This document shows positions 53,536-64,000 of a stretch of 64,000 nucleotides of DNA, piece by piece (positions within the stretch are counted from its first letter, which is position 1; every line of letters begins with the position of its first letter). Under the pieces are notes generated by a model, which saw nothing but the letters and a program-made list of their open reading frames with translations, did no database searches and was not told where the DNA came from. The stretch is from Pseudomonas xantholysinigenes (lineage in GTDB: Bacteria > Pseudomonadota > Gammaproteobacteria > Pseudomonadales > Pseudomonadaceae), in assembly GCF_014268885.2 (NCBI RefSeq), contig NZ_CP077095.1:5388501-5452500 (forward strand), read 5' to 3'. Both the position numbers and the translations under genes were made by a program.

Positions 53536-54134
53536 CCTATAGCCCGCGCCTTACCGGCGATTTCGGGCATTTGCGCTGCCGGGCCTGTTGCAGGCCATGG
53601 CAGTGCCAGCATTTTGAGCACACTCTACTCCCCCCGCAGCGGCCGCTGATCATCAGTAGCGGTCCTGGCCGCTTGCGCCTCCATCCACCAGCAGAAGGAT
53701 CCTGGCACCGGGCAAGGACCGCAAGCGATCAGCCGCCCCTTAAATACCACTCTCCCCAAACTCCGTTTATCAGTGCTCCGAGTGAGGCATTCACTCTGCG
53801 TCCGATTTTTCTGATAGTTAATTATCGGAAGGAACACTTATTGCCAAAATAAAACTATTCAAGTGTTTTATTCGGACAACTATTATTTAAAAAACCAACA
53901 CAACTAAAATAGTTAAAAAAACAATTGCAGCACACTTACAAGTTGATCTAACTTTTATCTCGCCAAGTACGGGCGGCCCGGACATTCCGTGGTGCCTGGC
54001 CTACAGCCCCTACGGCTCTTGCTATCTGTGTGTTATCGAAACTTTCTTCGAGGCCTTCGTTCGCCCCGGGTTTCGAAACACAGAGATCGCTTGGATATCC
54101 CACCTCCTGAAACCTGATAAAAATGGAGCGCCTC
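53536..54134 (+). promoter_or_regulatory. Upstream region of the pvf-like operon
   Basis: About 600 bases with no gene I can support. Bases 53800-53950 are very AT-rich (tattatttaaaaaaccaac), unlike the rest of the window. A perfect inverted repeat GAGTGA-GGCAT-TCACTC lies at 53780-53796 and a looser one, GATA-N6-TATC, near 53813-53826. The long AT-rich leader suggests multiple regulator sites or later acquisition. Confidence 0.55.
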
Positions 54135-54911
54135 ATGACCGTTTTGAAATGCACACTTTCCGACAAGAAACTTGAACTTTCCCGCCACCCGTTATTCTCC
54201 GAAATCGACTCGTTGGAGACATTGCGGCGTTTCATGGAGACTCATGTATTCGCCGTGTGGGACTTCATGTCGCTGACCAAGCGGCTGCAACAGGAACTGA
54301 CCTGCGTCAGCCTGCCCTGGTTGCCCCCCGCCGATCCGGCCGCCGCGCGCCTGATCAATGAGATCGTGCTGGGCGAAGAGTCCGACGACCGCCTCGATCA
54401 CGGCCACTACAGCCATTTCGAACTCTACCTGGACGCCATGCGCGAAGTCGGGGCCTGCACCCAGGCCATCGAACGGTTCATCAGCCTCCAGCAACAAGGC
54501 ATCCCGGCCAGCGATGCCCTGCAGCGCTGCGGAGCCAGCGAGGCCGCGCAACGATTCGTCGGCGAAACCCTCGAAGTGGCTATCGACGCGCCCGCCCACC
54601 GAGTCGCAGCAGCCTTCCTGCATGGCCGGGAAAGCGTGATCCCGGCAATGTTCCAGCAAATCCTCGACGCGTGGGGCATCGGCACCGAGCAGGCGCCGAC
54701 CTTCCGTTACTACCTGCAGCGCCACATCGAGGTGGACTCCGAAGACCACGGGCCTGCCGCGGAACAGTTGCTGGACCGCCTGGTCGACCACGACCCGCTG
54801 CGCCAGGAAGACGTCTACGTGGCCGCCATTGCCGCAGTGAACAGCCGCATGGCGCTGTGGGACCGGCTGCGGGCCTCGCTGCAGGCACCAGTCGCCGAGG
54901 TCACGCCATGA
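54135..54911 (+). CDS. pvfA: PvfA/MgoB-like DUF3050 protein (haem-oxygenase-like fold)
   Basis: A 258-residue all-helical protein of the DUF3050 family, in the haem-oxygenase-like diiron superfamily. Typical blocks: [15 protein letters not shown] (31-45, E35 and H37), [14 protein letters not shown] (72-85) and [11 protein letters not shown] (196-206, H197, D204, H205), the likely metal ligands. Start is ATG 54135 with GGAG six bases before; an ATG at 54123 lacks a site. It overlaps the next gene by ATGA. In the pvf/mgo clusters of P. entomophila and P. syringae this gene comes first; its reaction is not settled. Confidence 0.9.
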   Translation: MTVLKCTLSDKKLELSRHPLFSEIDSLETLRRFMETHVFAVWDFMSLTKRLQQELTCVSLPWLPPADPAAARLINEIVLGEESDDRLDHGHYSHFELYLDAMREVGACTQAIERFISLQQQGIPASDALQRCGASEAAQRFVGETLEVAIDAPAHRVAAAFLHGRESVIPAMFQQILDAWGIGTEQAPTFRYYLQRHIEVDSEDHGPAAEQLLDRLVDHDPLRQEDVYVAAIAAVNSRMALWDRLRASLQAPVAEVTP

Positions 54912-55837
54912 ATGCGCTCGAATACCGTTCCTTCGCCGACGCCTGGGAAGAGCGCGCGACCATTCGCACCCGGCCACGGCGCCGGGTGGAGGATGACCAG
55001 CGGCTGATCTACCCGCTCAGCCGCCAACCCCTGGTGCTGGGCGCCACCTTCCAGCGTGAATGCCCGCACCTGCGCGACTTCGTCCTGGTGCAGAGTCTCT
55101 ACAAGTTCATCAACGATGTAGTGATCTTCGAGACCGAAATCGTCGACCGCACTGCCCGGCGCATCGCCAAGGACCGTTTCGCCGTGCGTTTCCCGTTCGC
55201 CTGCCGCTACGACGCCATGACCGTGGTCGTCGACGAGGACTACCACGCCCTGGTGGCGATGGACTTCTTGCAGCAGACCATCGCCCTGACCGGCGTGGAG
55301 CCGATCGCCCTGCCCCAGGAGATCGAGCTGAGCCGCGCCATCCCGGCCGCGCTGGAGCAAGTGCCCGAGGCCCTGCGGGACGCCCTGGAGCTGATCTGCG
55401 TGGGGATTGCCGAGAACACCCTGACCGACGATGTTGCGGCGTTTGCCCGCGACGATTCGGTCAAGCCATCGGTGAAGGGATTGATGGCTGACCATCTACT
55501 CGACGAAGGCCGTCACTCGAGCTTCTGGGCACGGCTGACGCGCCTGTACTGGCAAACCGCCTGCGAGGCAGACCGCCAGGCGCTTGCCCAGGTGCTGCCG
55601 GTGTTCCTGCGCCAGTACCTGACCAGCGACATCCAGCAGGCCTTCGACCATGCCCTGATCGCCGCCCTGCCCGTGAGCGAGACGGTGCGCCAGGCTTTGC
55701 GCGCAGAAGCGCAGGGGCTGGTCTACCCGATCAATCACCAGCATCCGCTGCTGGGCAACATCCTGCGCTTTTTCCGCAGCAGCTCGATGCTCGAGTCGCC
55801 ATGCGTGCAAGACGCCCTGCGCGATTACCTGCCCTGA
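54908..55837 (+). CDS. pvfB: PvfB/MgoC-like AurF-family diiron N-oxygenase
   Basis: A 309-residue diiron oxygenase. All seven AurF metal ligands have counterparts at identical spacing: E75, E110, H113, E169, H196, E200, H203 (AurF E101, E136, H139, E196, H223, E227, H230, recalled). Key segments are [23 protein letters not shown] and [14 protein letters not shown]. The family oxidises amines to hydroxylamine, nitroso or nitro groups; in the pvf pathway it is thought to N-oxygenate the amino acid loaded on PvfC. Start chosen at ATG 54908 (ATGA overlap). Confidence 0.92.
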   Translation: MNALEYRSFADAWEERATIRTRPRRRVEDDQRLIYPLSRQPLVLGATFQRECPHLRDFVLVQSLYKFINDVVIFETEIVDRTARRIAKDRFAVRFPFACRYDAMTVVVDEDYHALVAMDFLQQTIALTGVEPIALPQEIELSRAIPAALEQVPEALRDALELICVGIAENTLTDDVAAFARDDSVKPSVKGLMADHLLDEGRHSSFWARLTRLYWQTACEADRQALAQVLPVFLRQYLTSDIQQAFDHALIAALPVSETVRQALRAEAQGLVYPINHQHPLLGNILRFFRSSSMLESPCVQDALRDYLP

Positions 55838-55847
55838 GGACCTGGAC

Positions 55848-58800
55848 ATGAGACGCCTCGACATACTCCTGGTGGGAACCAGCCCCACCCTCGCGCAGCT
55901 TGCCCAGCGGCTCGGCGAGCACGGCCATGGCATCGCCCTGGCCGCCAACGCCGACACGCTGTGCCAACAACTGAGGTCCGCGCCAAGCCTGGTGGTCGAA
56001 GACGGTAGCCTGGCACTGGCCAGCAGTGACTGGCAGCCGTTGGCTAGCACACCACTGCTGCGTTTGCGCCTGGGGGCCAGCTTCGCCGAAACCCTGCCGC
56101 GCCTGGAAGTGCTCTGCTGGTGCGGCAGCGCCAGCGCCCAACGCTTGATCAGCCGTGCCACGGTGCCCTCCCCGGCCTCCGGCAACGGCCAGCAATTGCG
56201 TATGGATGCGCAACTGGCCTTGGCTGAACAACTGGCTCTGCAGGTCACTCGCTTCGCCCGCAATCCGCAGCACCTGCAGGAGGCTCCCGCGGTCGCTCCC
56301 GGCGAACAGGAGCGCGAGCACAGCCTGGACTGGCTTGAAGCCCTGGCCTATCGGCACCCCTTCAACCGCACGCTACGTGCCGACCTGCTGGAAAACGCCG
56401 AAACCCAACTGGTCGGTGTGTTGCAAAACAGCCTGCGGCAACATGCGCAGCGCCCGGCGCTGAACCAGGATGGCCAACGCCATAGCTATCGGCAGTTGCA
56501 TGCCCGCGCACTGGGCATTCAACACGCCTTGCTGGCGCTGCTGCCCGCTGGGCCGAATCCTCCAGTGGTCGCCGTGTGCATGGACAAATCGCCCGCGCTG
56601 TATGCCAGCCTGTTGGCGGTACTGGGGGCCGGCGCCATCTACCTGCCGCTGGATCCCGCTACCCCAAACGAGCGCCGCCAGCGCATCCTGGCCGATGCCG
56701 GTGCCTGCGTATTGCTGCACGACGGCCAGGGGCCTGTGGATATCTGCGCGCTGGATGTACGCGACCTGCCTGATGCCAGCGATGCTGACTTGCCCGACCT
56801 GGCCCTGCGCGAATTGCCTGCGGATCATCCCTGCGTGGCGATCTACACCTCCGGCACCACCGGGCAACCCAAAGGCGTGCTGCTCAGTCAATGCAACCTC
56901 ACGCACTTCATAGGCTGGTACCGGGAGCATGTCGCGCTGGATAGCCATGGCCGGGTGCTGCAGTTCTCCACCATCGGCTTCGATGCGTCCCTGCTGGATA
57001 TCCTGCCGACCTTCGCCTGTGGTGCCGAGCTGGTGCTGCCCGGCGAAGATCAGCGGCGCGACCCGCAGCGCTTGCTGCAACTTATCCACAGCCAGGAAAT
57101 CAGCCACGCCTTCCTGCCTCCCGCCTTGCTGAGCATCCTGCCGCGCGACGCTCACCTGGGCCTGCGCCACCTGATTACCGGGGGTGATGTCTGCGAGCCC
57201 GAAGTCATTGCACGGTTATCCGGGCAGTGCCGGCTGCACAACATCTATGGGCCGACCGAGACGACCGTACTGGCAACCACCCGGGTGTTCGCTGCCAACG
57301 ACAGCAACCGTAACCTGGGGGTACCCATCGCCAACACCCAGGTGTTGATCCTCGACCCCGAGTTGCGGCCGGTGCTCGAGCAGACGCCCGGCGAGCTGTA
57401 TATCAGTGGCCCAGGTGTGGGCCTTGGCTATCTGAACAATCCAGCCCTCAGCGCCGAGCGCTTCGTCGAGCTCGACCTGCCGGATGGCCGTCGCTTACGC
57501 GCCTATCGCACTGGCGATATCGGCAAGTGGAGCGAACACGGCATCGAAATGTGCGGGCGTCACGACAACCAGGTGAAGATCCGCGGCTTTCGCGTCGAGC
57601 CCGAGGAGATCGAGCACTGCCTGCGCGACAGCCGCCTGTACGGCCAGGTCGCGGTGGTGATCGACCCCCAACGCAGGGTACTGGCGTTCGTCGCCCACCC
57701 CGAATGTGACAGTGCCGAACAGCGCTTGCGCGCCCACGCCGAACGGCAGTTGCCCGACTACATGCGCCCGATGTTCTACCAGGTGCTGGAGCGCATGCCG
57801 TACACCGCCAACGGCAAGGTAGACCGCCAGAACCTGGCAATGCGGCCCTTGGCGCTACCGAGCAGCCAGCGCCTGGCGCCACGAACGTCTACCGAGCAGC
57901 GCCTGGCCGGCCTGTGGAGCACGCTGCTGGACCTGCCGGAAGCGGACATCTCCAGCGACGACAGCTTCTTCAATCTCGGCGGCCACTCGATCCTGCTGTC
58001 GCGCTTGTTGCTGGAGGTTCGCCAGCAGTTCGGCCAGGGCGTGGCAATCAACCGGTTTATCGAGCAACCGACCCTGCAACGCCTGGGAGCGCTGCTCGAT
58101 GGTGACGACGACGGCGCTTGCACATCGCAGGCACGCCTGGAGCAGGACGCCAATCGCGCGCTCGACCTGCAGGTGCTGCCAGTGGATCGCCTGGGTGATG
58201 TCCACAAGGTGATCGTCACCGGGGCCAACAGCTTCCTCGGCGTGCATCTGGTCGAAGCCCTGCTGGACTGGGGAGCCAGCGAGGTGGCCTGCCTGGTGCG
58301 CCGTGGCGGCGGGCTCTCGGCTGCCGAACGCTTCGCCCAGGCGCTGCGCGACAACCACATCACCCTGGACCTTAGCCGCGTGCGGGTGTTCGAGGCCGAC
58401 CTGCGCAAGCCGCGCCTGGGGCTTGCCCAGCACGACTACGACTACCTGGACACTAGTTATGGCGCCCTGCTGCACAACGCGGCGCAGGTCAACCATGTGC
58501 TCGACTACCAGGCACTGGCAGCCGATAACATCGAGCCACTGTTCGAGTGCCTGCGCTTGTGCGAAGGGCGCCGCAAGAAGATCTTCAACTTCGTCTCGAC
58601 CCTGTCCGCCTGCAGCGCGGTTGACGATGAAGGGCGTGTGCTGGAAACAGACCCGGCGCCGACCCCGCCCATCTACATCCGCAATGGCTACAACCTGAGC
58701 AAGTGGGTCGGCGAGCGCATCCTCAGCCGCGCTCGCGAGCAAGGGGTGTGGGTCAACCTGTACCGCCCCGGCAACATTACCTTCGACAGCCGCACCGGCG

Positions 58801-59276
58801 TCTGCCAGCCCCAGCGCAATCGTCTGATGCTGATGCTCAAGGGCTCTTTGCAGTTGGGCCAGGTCCCAGGCCTGGAGATCGATTTCGACCTCATGCCGGT
58901 GGACTTCCTGGCCCGCTTCATCGCCTTTCATGGCAGCCGCCACCAGGCAGGCCAATGCGTGTTCAACCTGCACAACCCCGAGCCGCTGCGCTGGCGTGAC
59001 TACCTGGCTTCGTTCCGCACCCTGGGCCATGCCTTCGAGCTGGTCAGTGTCGAGCAGTGGCAACGTCTGCTGAGCCGGGTCGACCGCGACAACGCGCTGT
59101 ATGACGTCCTGGGTTTCTACCTGGACGGTTTCGAGGAGGACATCGGCGACATCTCCAACATCGCCCATGACAACGCCCGTGCCGGCGTGCGGCGCATGGG
59201 CAGCCACTACCCCAGCAAAAGCCCCGAGCTGCTCAGCCGCGGCGGCCGCTACCTGGCCGAAATCAACTTTATCTGA
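55848..59276 (+). CDS. pvfC: PvfC/MgoA-like NRPS (adenylation, thiolation, terminal reductase)
   Basis: A 1,142-residue single-module NRPS. The first ~170 residues are not a condensation domain and may be a degenerate formyltransferase-like part. The adenylation domain (about 180-680) has YTSGTTGQPKG, YGPTETT, YRTGDIG and NGKVDR. The carrier domain has FNLGGHSI with the phosphopantetheine Ser at 714. The thioester reductase domain (about 785-1120) has TGANSFLG (791-798) and the YNLSK active site (948-952). By hand alignment the pocket reads D-A-L-F-I-G-I-V-L, hydrophobic, fitting an aliphatic amino acid. Starts 10 bases after pvfB. Confidence 0.93.
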   Translation: MRRLDILLVGTSPTLAQLAQRLGEHGHGIALAANADTLCQQLRSAPSLVVEDGSLALASSDWQPLASTPLLRLRLGASFAETLPRLEVLCWCGSASAQRLISRATVPSPASGNGQQLRMDAQLALAEQLALQVTRFARNPQHLQEAPAVAPGEQEREHSLDWLEALAYRHPFNRTLRADLLENAETQLVGVLQNSLRQHAQRPALNQDGQRHSYRQLHARALGIQHALLALLPAGPNPPVVAVCMDKSPALYASLLAVLGAGAIYLPLDPATPNERRQRILADAGACVLLHDGQGPVDICALDVRDLPDASDADLPDLALRELPADHPCVAIYTSGTTGQPKGVLLSQCNLTHFIGWYREHVALDSHGRVLQFSTIGFDASLLDILPTFACGAELVLPGEDQRRDPQRLLQLIHSQEISHAFLPPALLSILPRDAHLGLRHLITGGDVCEPEVIARLSGQCRLHNIYGPTETTVLATTRVFAANDSNRNLGVPIANTQVLILDPELRPVLEQTPGELYISGPGVGLGYLNNPALSAERFVELDLPDGRRLRAYRTGDIGKWSEHGIEMCGRHDNQVKIRGFRVEPEEIEHCLRDSRLYGQVAVVIDPQRRVLAFVAHPECDSAEQRLRAHAERQLPDYMRPMFYQVLERMPYTANGKVDRQNLAMRPLALPSSQRLAPRTSTEQRLAGLWSTLLDLPEADISSDDSFFNLGGHSILLSRLLLEVRQQFGQGVAINRFIEQPTLQRLGALLDGDDDGACTSQARLEQDANRALDLQVLPVDRLGDVHKVIVTGANSFLGVHLVEALLDWGASEVACLVRRGGGLSAAERFAQALRDNHITLDLSRVRVFEADLRKPRLGLAQHDYDYLDTSYGALLHNAAQVNHVLDYQALAADNIEPLFECLRLCEGRRKKIFNFVSTLSACSAVDDEGRVLETDPAPTPPIYIRNGYNLSKWVGERILSRAREQGVWVNLYRPGNITFDSRTGVCQPQRNRLMLMLKGSLQLGQVPGLEIDFDLMPVDFLARFIAFHGSRHQAGQCVFNLHNPEPLRWRDYLASFRTLGHAFELVSVEQWQRLLSRVDRDNALYDVLGFYLDGFEEDIGDISNIAHDNARAGVRRMGSHYPSKSPELLSRGGRYLAEINFI

Positions 59277-59306
59277 CCCTTTTAGACACAACAGGAGCAA
59301 TACGAC

Positions 59307-59774
59307 ATGCAAGCACTCAAACCCGATACCTTGATCCGCAATCCCAATGGTTGCCAGGTAGTATCCAGCGTCGAGATCGCCGCACCGGCCACCAGCGTGT
59401 GGAACATCGTCGGCAACTTTGCGGGTTTCCCGGTGTTCATTCCGGCACTAGCGCATATCGAGATGACAGGCCAGGGAGTCCGCTCGGTGCGCAAGAAGCT
59501 GTTCAAGGATGGCAACGTGGTGATCGAACAGTTGAACAGCCGTGACGAGCAGGCCATGCACATGACCTGGAGCCTGATCTACACCAGCCTGAACATCGGC
59601 AACCTGTGGGCTGCCATGGAAGTGCAGGCGATCGATGCCAGCCGCAGCCGTGCGACCTGGACCATCCAGGCCGAGCCATGGGAAGGTGGTCCACAGGCGC
59701 TGCCGGGCTTCCAAGCGTTCCTGCAGGGCTTTGCCGATGAGGCGATGGGGAATGTGCGCAACCTGCTGAGCTGA
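59307..59774 (+). CDS. pvfD: PvfD/MgoD-like SRPBCC (polyketide cyclase/START) protein
   Basis: A 155-residue protein of the SRPBCC fold (helix-grip ligand-binding cavity), recognisable from SSVEIAAPATSVWNIVGNFA and the C-terminal amphipathic helix AFLQGFADEAMGNVRNLLS. Last gene of the operon, 30 bases after pvfC, followed by a strong terminator. In the pvf/mgo family it is the fourth gene; a cyclase or product-binding role is inference. Confidence 0.88.
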   Translation: MQALKPDTLIRNPNGCQVVSSVEIAAPATSVWNIVGNFAGFPVFIPALAHIEMTGQGVRSVRKKLFKDGNVVIEQLNSRDEQAMHMTWSLIYTSLNIGNLWAAMEVQAIDASRSRATWTIQAEPWEGGPQALPGFQAFLQGFADEAMGNVRNLLS

Positions 59775-59810
59775 TACCACAACGCAGGGGGGCATATGCC
59801 CCGATAGCAA

Positions 59811-59843
59811 AAAGGCCGCCCCCAACCAGGGCGGCCTTTTTTT
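59811..59843 (+). terminator. Terminator of the pvf-like operon
   Basis: Hairpin aaaggccgccc-ccaacca-gggcggccttt followed by T5, 37 bases past the pvfD stop. A textbook intrinsic terminator. The following 290 bases to the 5S genes hold only a REP pair and the rRNA terminator. Confidence 0.95.
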
Positions 59844-59928
59844 GTCTTGAATATCAGGGATCGAGGGACAGCCTTTCGGGCTGCGCCGACGCGCAAGGAA
59901 TAGCGTTAGCTGGTAATCCACGCCCCCC

Positions 59929-60017
59929 CCTGTGGGAGCGGGTTTACCCGCGAACACCGGCGTAGCCGGTGCCAGTCCCTGCGTTGGATGCTTCGCGGGT
60001 AAACCCGCTCCCACAGG
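59929..60017. repeat. REP pair
   Basis: Inverted ctgtgggagcgggtttaccc and gcgggtaaacccgctcccac units with a linker containing ggcgtagccggtgcc. Confidence 0.85.
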
Positions 60018-60096
60018 GGGCGTGCTGTGCCTGAGAATGCTGTTCCCTGCACGAAGAGGCCTGGGGGGCTCGCGTATTGATACACCTGAAAAGACA

Positions 60097-60127
60097 AAGC
60101 CCCCGACCGCATTGCGATCAGGGGCTT
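60097..60127 (-). terminator. Terminator of the rRNA operon
   Basis: Stem AAGCCCC / GGGGCTT (60097-60103 and 60121-60127) with further inner pairing, followed on the minus strand by TGTCTTTTC. It lies 10 bases after the distal 5S gene. Confidence 0.85.
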
Positions 60128-60136
60128 CGGAATTGA

Positions 60137-60252
60137 ATCTTGACGATGACCTACTCTCACATGGGGAAGCCCCACACTACCATCGGCGATGCATCGTTTC
60201 ACTGCTGAGTTCGGGATGGGATCAGGTGGTTCCAATGCTCTATGGTCGTCAA
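60137..60252 (-). rRNA. 5S ribosomal RNA (distal copy)
   Basis: 116 bases identical to the proximal copy except one position (+ strand G at 60204 versus A at 60431). It lies behind a terminator-like hairpin, so its expression may depend on read-through. Ends are estimated from the complementary terminal stem. Confidence 0.93.
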
Positions 60253-60320
60253 GAAATTCTGTGTGCCGGCTCGTTCCTGAAGAACGCTCCAGCGAATCTC
60301 TATACTCTCTACTTAAAGAC

Positions 60321-60354
60321 AAAACCCCTACCTGCTCGCGCAGATAGGGGTTTT
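60321..60354 (-). terminator. Terminator hairpin between the two 5S genes
   Basis: Perfect 10-bp stem AAAACCCCTA / TAGGGGTTTT with an internally pairing loop, about 10 bases after the proximal 5S gene, with GTCTTTAAG downstream on the minus strand. Confidence 0.8.
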
Positions 60355-60363
60355 GCGAAATGA

Positions 60364-60479
60364 ATCTTGACGATGACCTACTCTCACATGGGGAAGCCCC
60401 ACACTACCATCGGCGATGCATCGTTTCACTACTGAGTTCGGGATGGGATCAGGTGGTTCCAATGCTCTATGGTCGTCAA
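60364..60479 (-). rRNA. 5S ribosomal RNA (proximal copy)
   Basis: 116-base 5S rRNA gene in the usual place, about 135 bases downstream of 23S. The 5' end TTGACGACCATAGAGC and complementary 3' end are clear. Confidence 0.96.
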
Positions 60480-60614
60480 GAAATTCTGTTGCCGTGAATG
60501 CCTTGCAGCACCCTCAGCCAATTCGGATATGTGATTTGTGATGTTGCGAACTTTCGGGTCTTTCGTCTTCACCACCACAACCTGCTTTCGTGCGCAGATT
60601 GCTTGGGTGTTATA

Positions 60615-63506
<2,892 letters not shown>

Positions 63507-63655
63507 ATATAACCCCAAGCAATCTGGTTATACTGTGAAGACGACATTCGCCGAAAATTCGCATTTCGCTCATTACTGAGCAGAACTCACAAATTTTACC
63601 TTAGCCTGAATAACCAGCAGTGAAACTGGCATTCAGTCTATCTATCACATATCCG

Positions 63656-63669
63656 AATTTTTAAAGAAC
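63656..63669 (-). promoter_or_regulatory. boxA antitermination signal in the Ala-23S spacer
   Basis: Minus strand GTTCTTTAAAAATT, close to the bacterial boxA (TGCTCTTTAA), in the spacer 63507-63751 before 23S. In rRNA operons it recruits the NusB-NusE antitermination complex. Confidence 0.7.
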
Positions 63670-63751
63670 GATCTGACAAAAGTCAGAAATCAACATTCAC
63701 ATTGGAATGCTCATTTCTAAGTTCTGAGCAGTGCTGCGAAACCTGAAAGAG

Positions 63752-63827
63752 TGGTGGAGCCAAGCGGGATCGAACCGCTGACCTCCTGCGTGCAAGGCAG
63801 GCGCTCTCCCAGCTGAGCTATGGCCCC
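63752..63827 (-). tRNA. tRNA-Ala (anticodon TGC)
   Basis: 76 bases with encoded CCA; cloverleaf begins GGGGCCATAGCTCAGCTGGG and the anticodon loop is CTTGCAC. Lies between tRNA-Ile and 23S as in most rRNA operons. Confidence 0.98.
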
Positions 63828-63851
63828 ATTTGACCAGCCGCACCAAGTAAT

Positions 63852-63928
<77 letters not shown>

Positions 63929-64000
63929 ATAACAGGGTCGCGTTACAGCATCGTCTTTACACAATGAATCAAGCAATTCGTGTGGGAGCTCATCAGCAGG
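63929..64000 (-). other. 16S-tRNA-Ile internal spacer (partial)
   Basis: Spacer upstream of tRNA-Ile; the 16S gene expected next on the minus strand lies beyond the window. Confidence 0.8.

Noticed and set aside
53571..53852. 93-codon open frame before the pvf-like operon
   Set aside because: Composition is unlike a protein (Arg/Pro/Cys-rich then abrupt change), with no ribosome-binding site; treated as regulatory DNA.
53948..54235. 95-codon minus-strand frame over the pvfA start
   Set aside because: Overlaps the start of a well-supported gene and has no recognisable features.

Overview
The window is a GC-rich chromosomal stretch of a Pseudomonas, most likely of the P. putida / P. entomophila group. 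The evidence is the lap adhesin locus (lapA, lapEBC, lapD, lapG), the housekeeping order ubiD-rho-trxA-ppx-ppk-hemB, many P. putida-type REP palindromes between genes, and a 16S-Ile-Ala-23S-5S type ribosomal operon. The species call is inference; no 16S sequence lies in the window.

Region by region: 0.2-13.5 kb holds core genes: a flavin/ferredoxin reductase with ubiD (ubiquinone), rho, trxA, ppx facing ppk (polyphosphate breakdown and synthesis), hemB, a DedA membrane protein that overlaps a convergent fatty-acid-hydroxylase gene, elbB and a YaiI-type gene. 13.6-19 kb holds an iron permease with a fused cytochrome c domain and a four-gene envelope cluster (COG3014 lipoprotein, YcfL-like, LpoB-like, LpoB/CsgG-like). 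An IS110-family element (19.01-20.23 kb) sits exactly inside a REP; the DNA upstream of its transposase has the features of a bridge RNA, including guide segments that match the REP target and the element's own end. 20.4-25.4 kb is a MarR-controlled, translationally coupled efflux operon (FUSC, DUF1656, HlyD-like, NodT-like). 25.6-27.7 kb holds a Sel1-repeat gene, a divergent regulator, and a deletion scar joining the start of a TauD-like gene to the end of an ABC permease gene.

27.9-51.9 kb is the biofilm adhesion system. LapE, LapB and LapC form the type I secretion machine for the 5,182-residue LapA, which carries 16 tandem 220-residue repeats, a VWA domain, RTX repeats and an N-terminal TAAG cleavage site. 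LapD (degenerate c-di-GMP receptor) and LapG (cysteine protease) decide whether LapA stays on the cell surface.

52.2-59.8 kb is an accessory signalling/metabolite locus: a FCD-GntR regulator with a perfect operator-like palindrome, a type II thioesterase-like protein that has lost its nucleophile motif, an AT-rich regulatory region, and a four-gene operon that matches the pvf/mgo family (DUF3050 diiron-type protein, AurF-type N-oxygenase, A-T-reductase NRPS, SRPBCC protein). In other pseudomonads this family makes diazeniumdiolate or pyrazine N-oxide signals. 60.1-64 kb is the 3' part of an rRNA operon on the minus strand, with two tandem 5S genes separated by a terminator hairpin.
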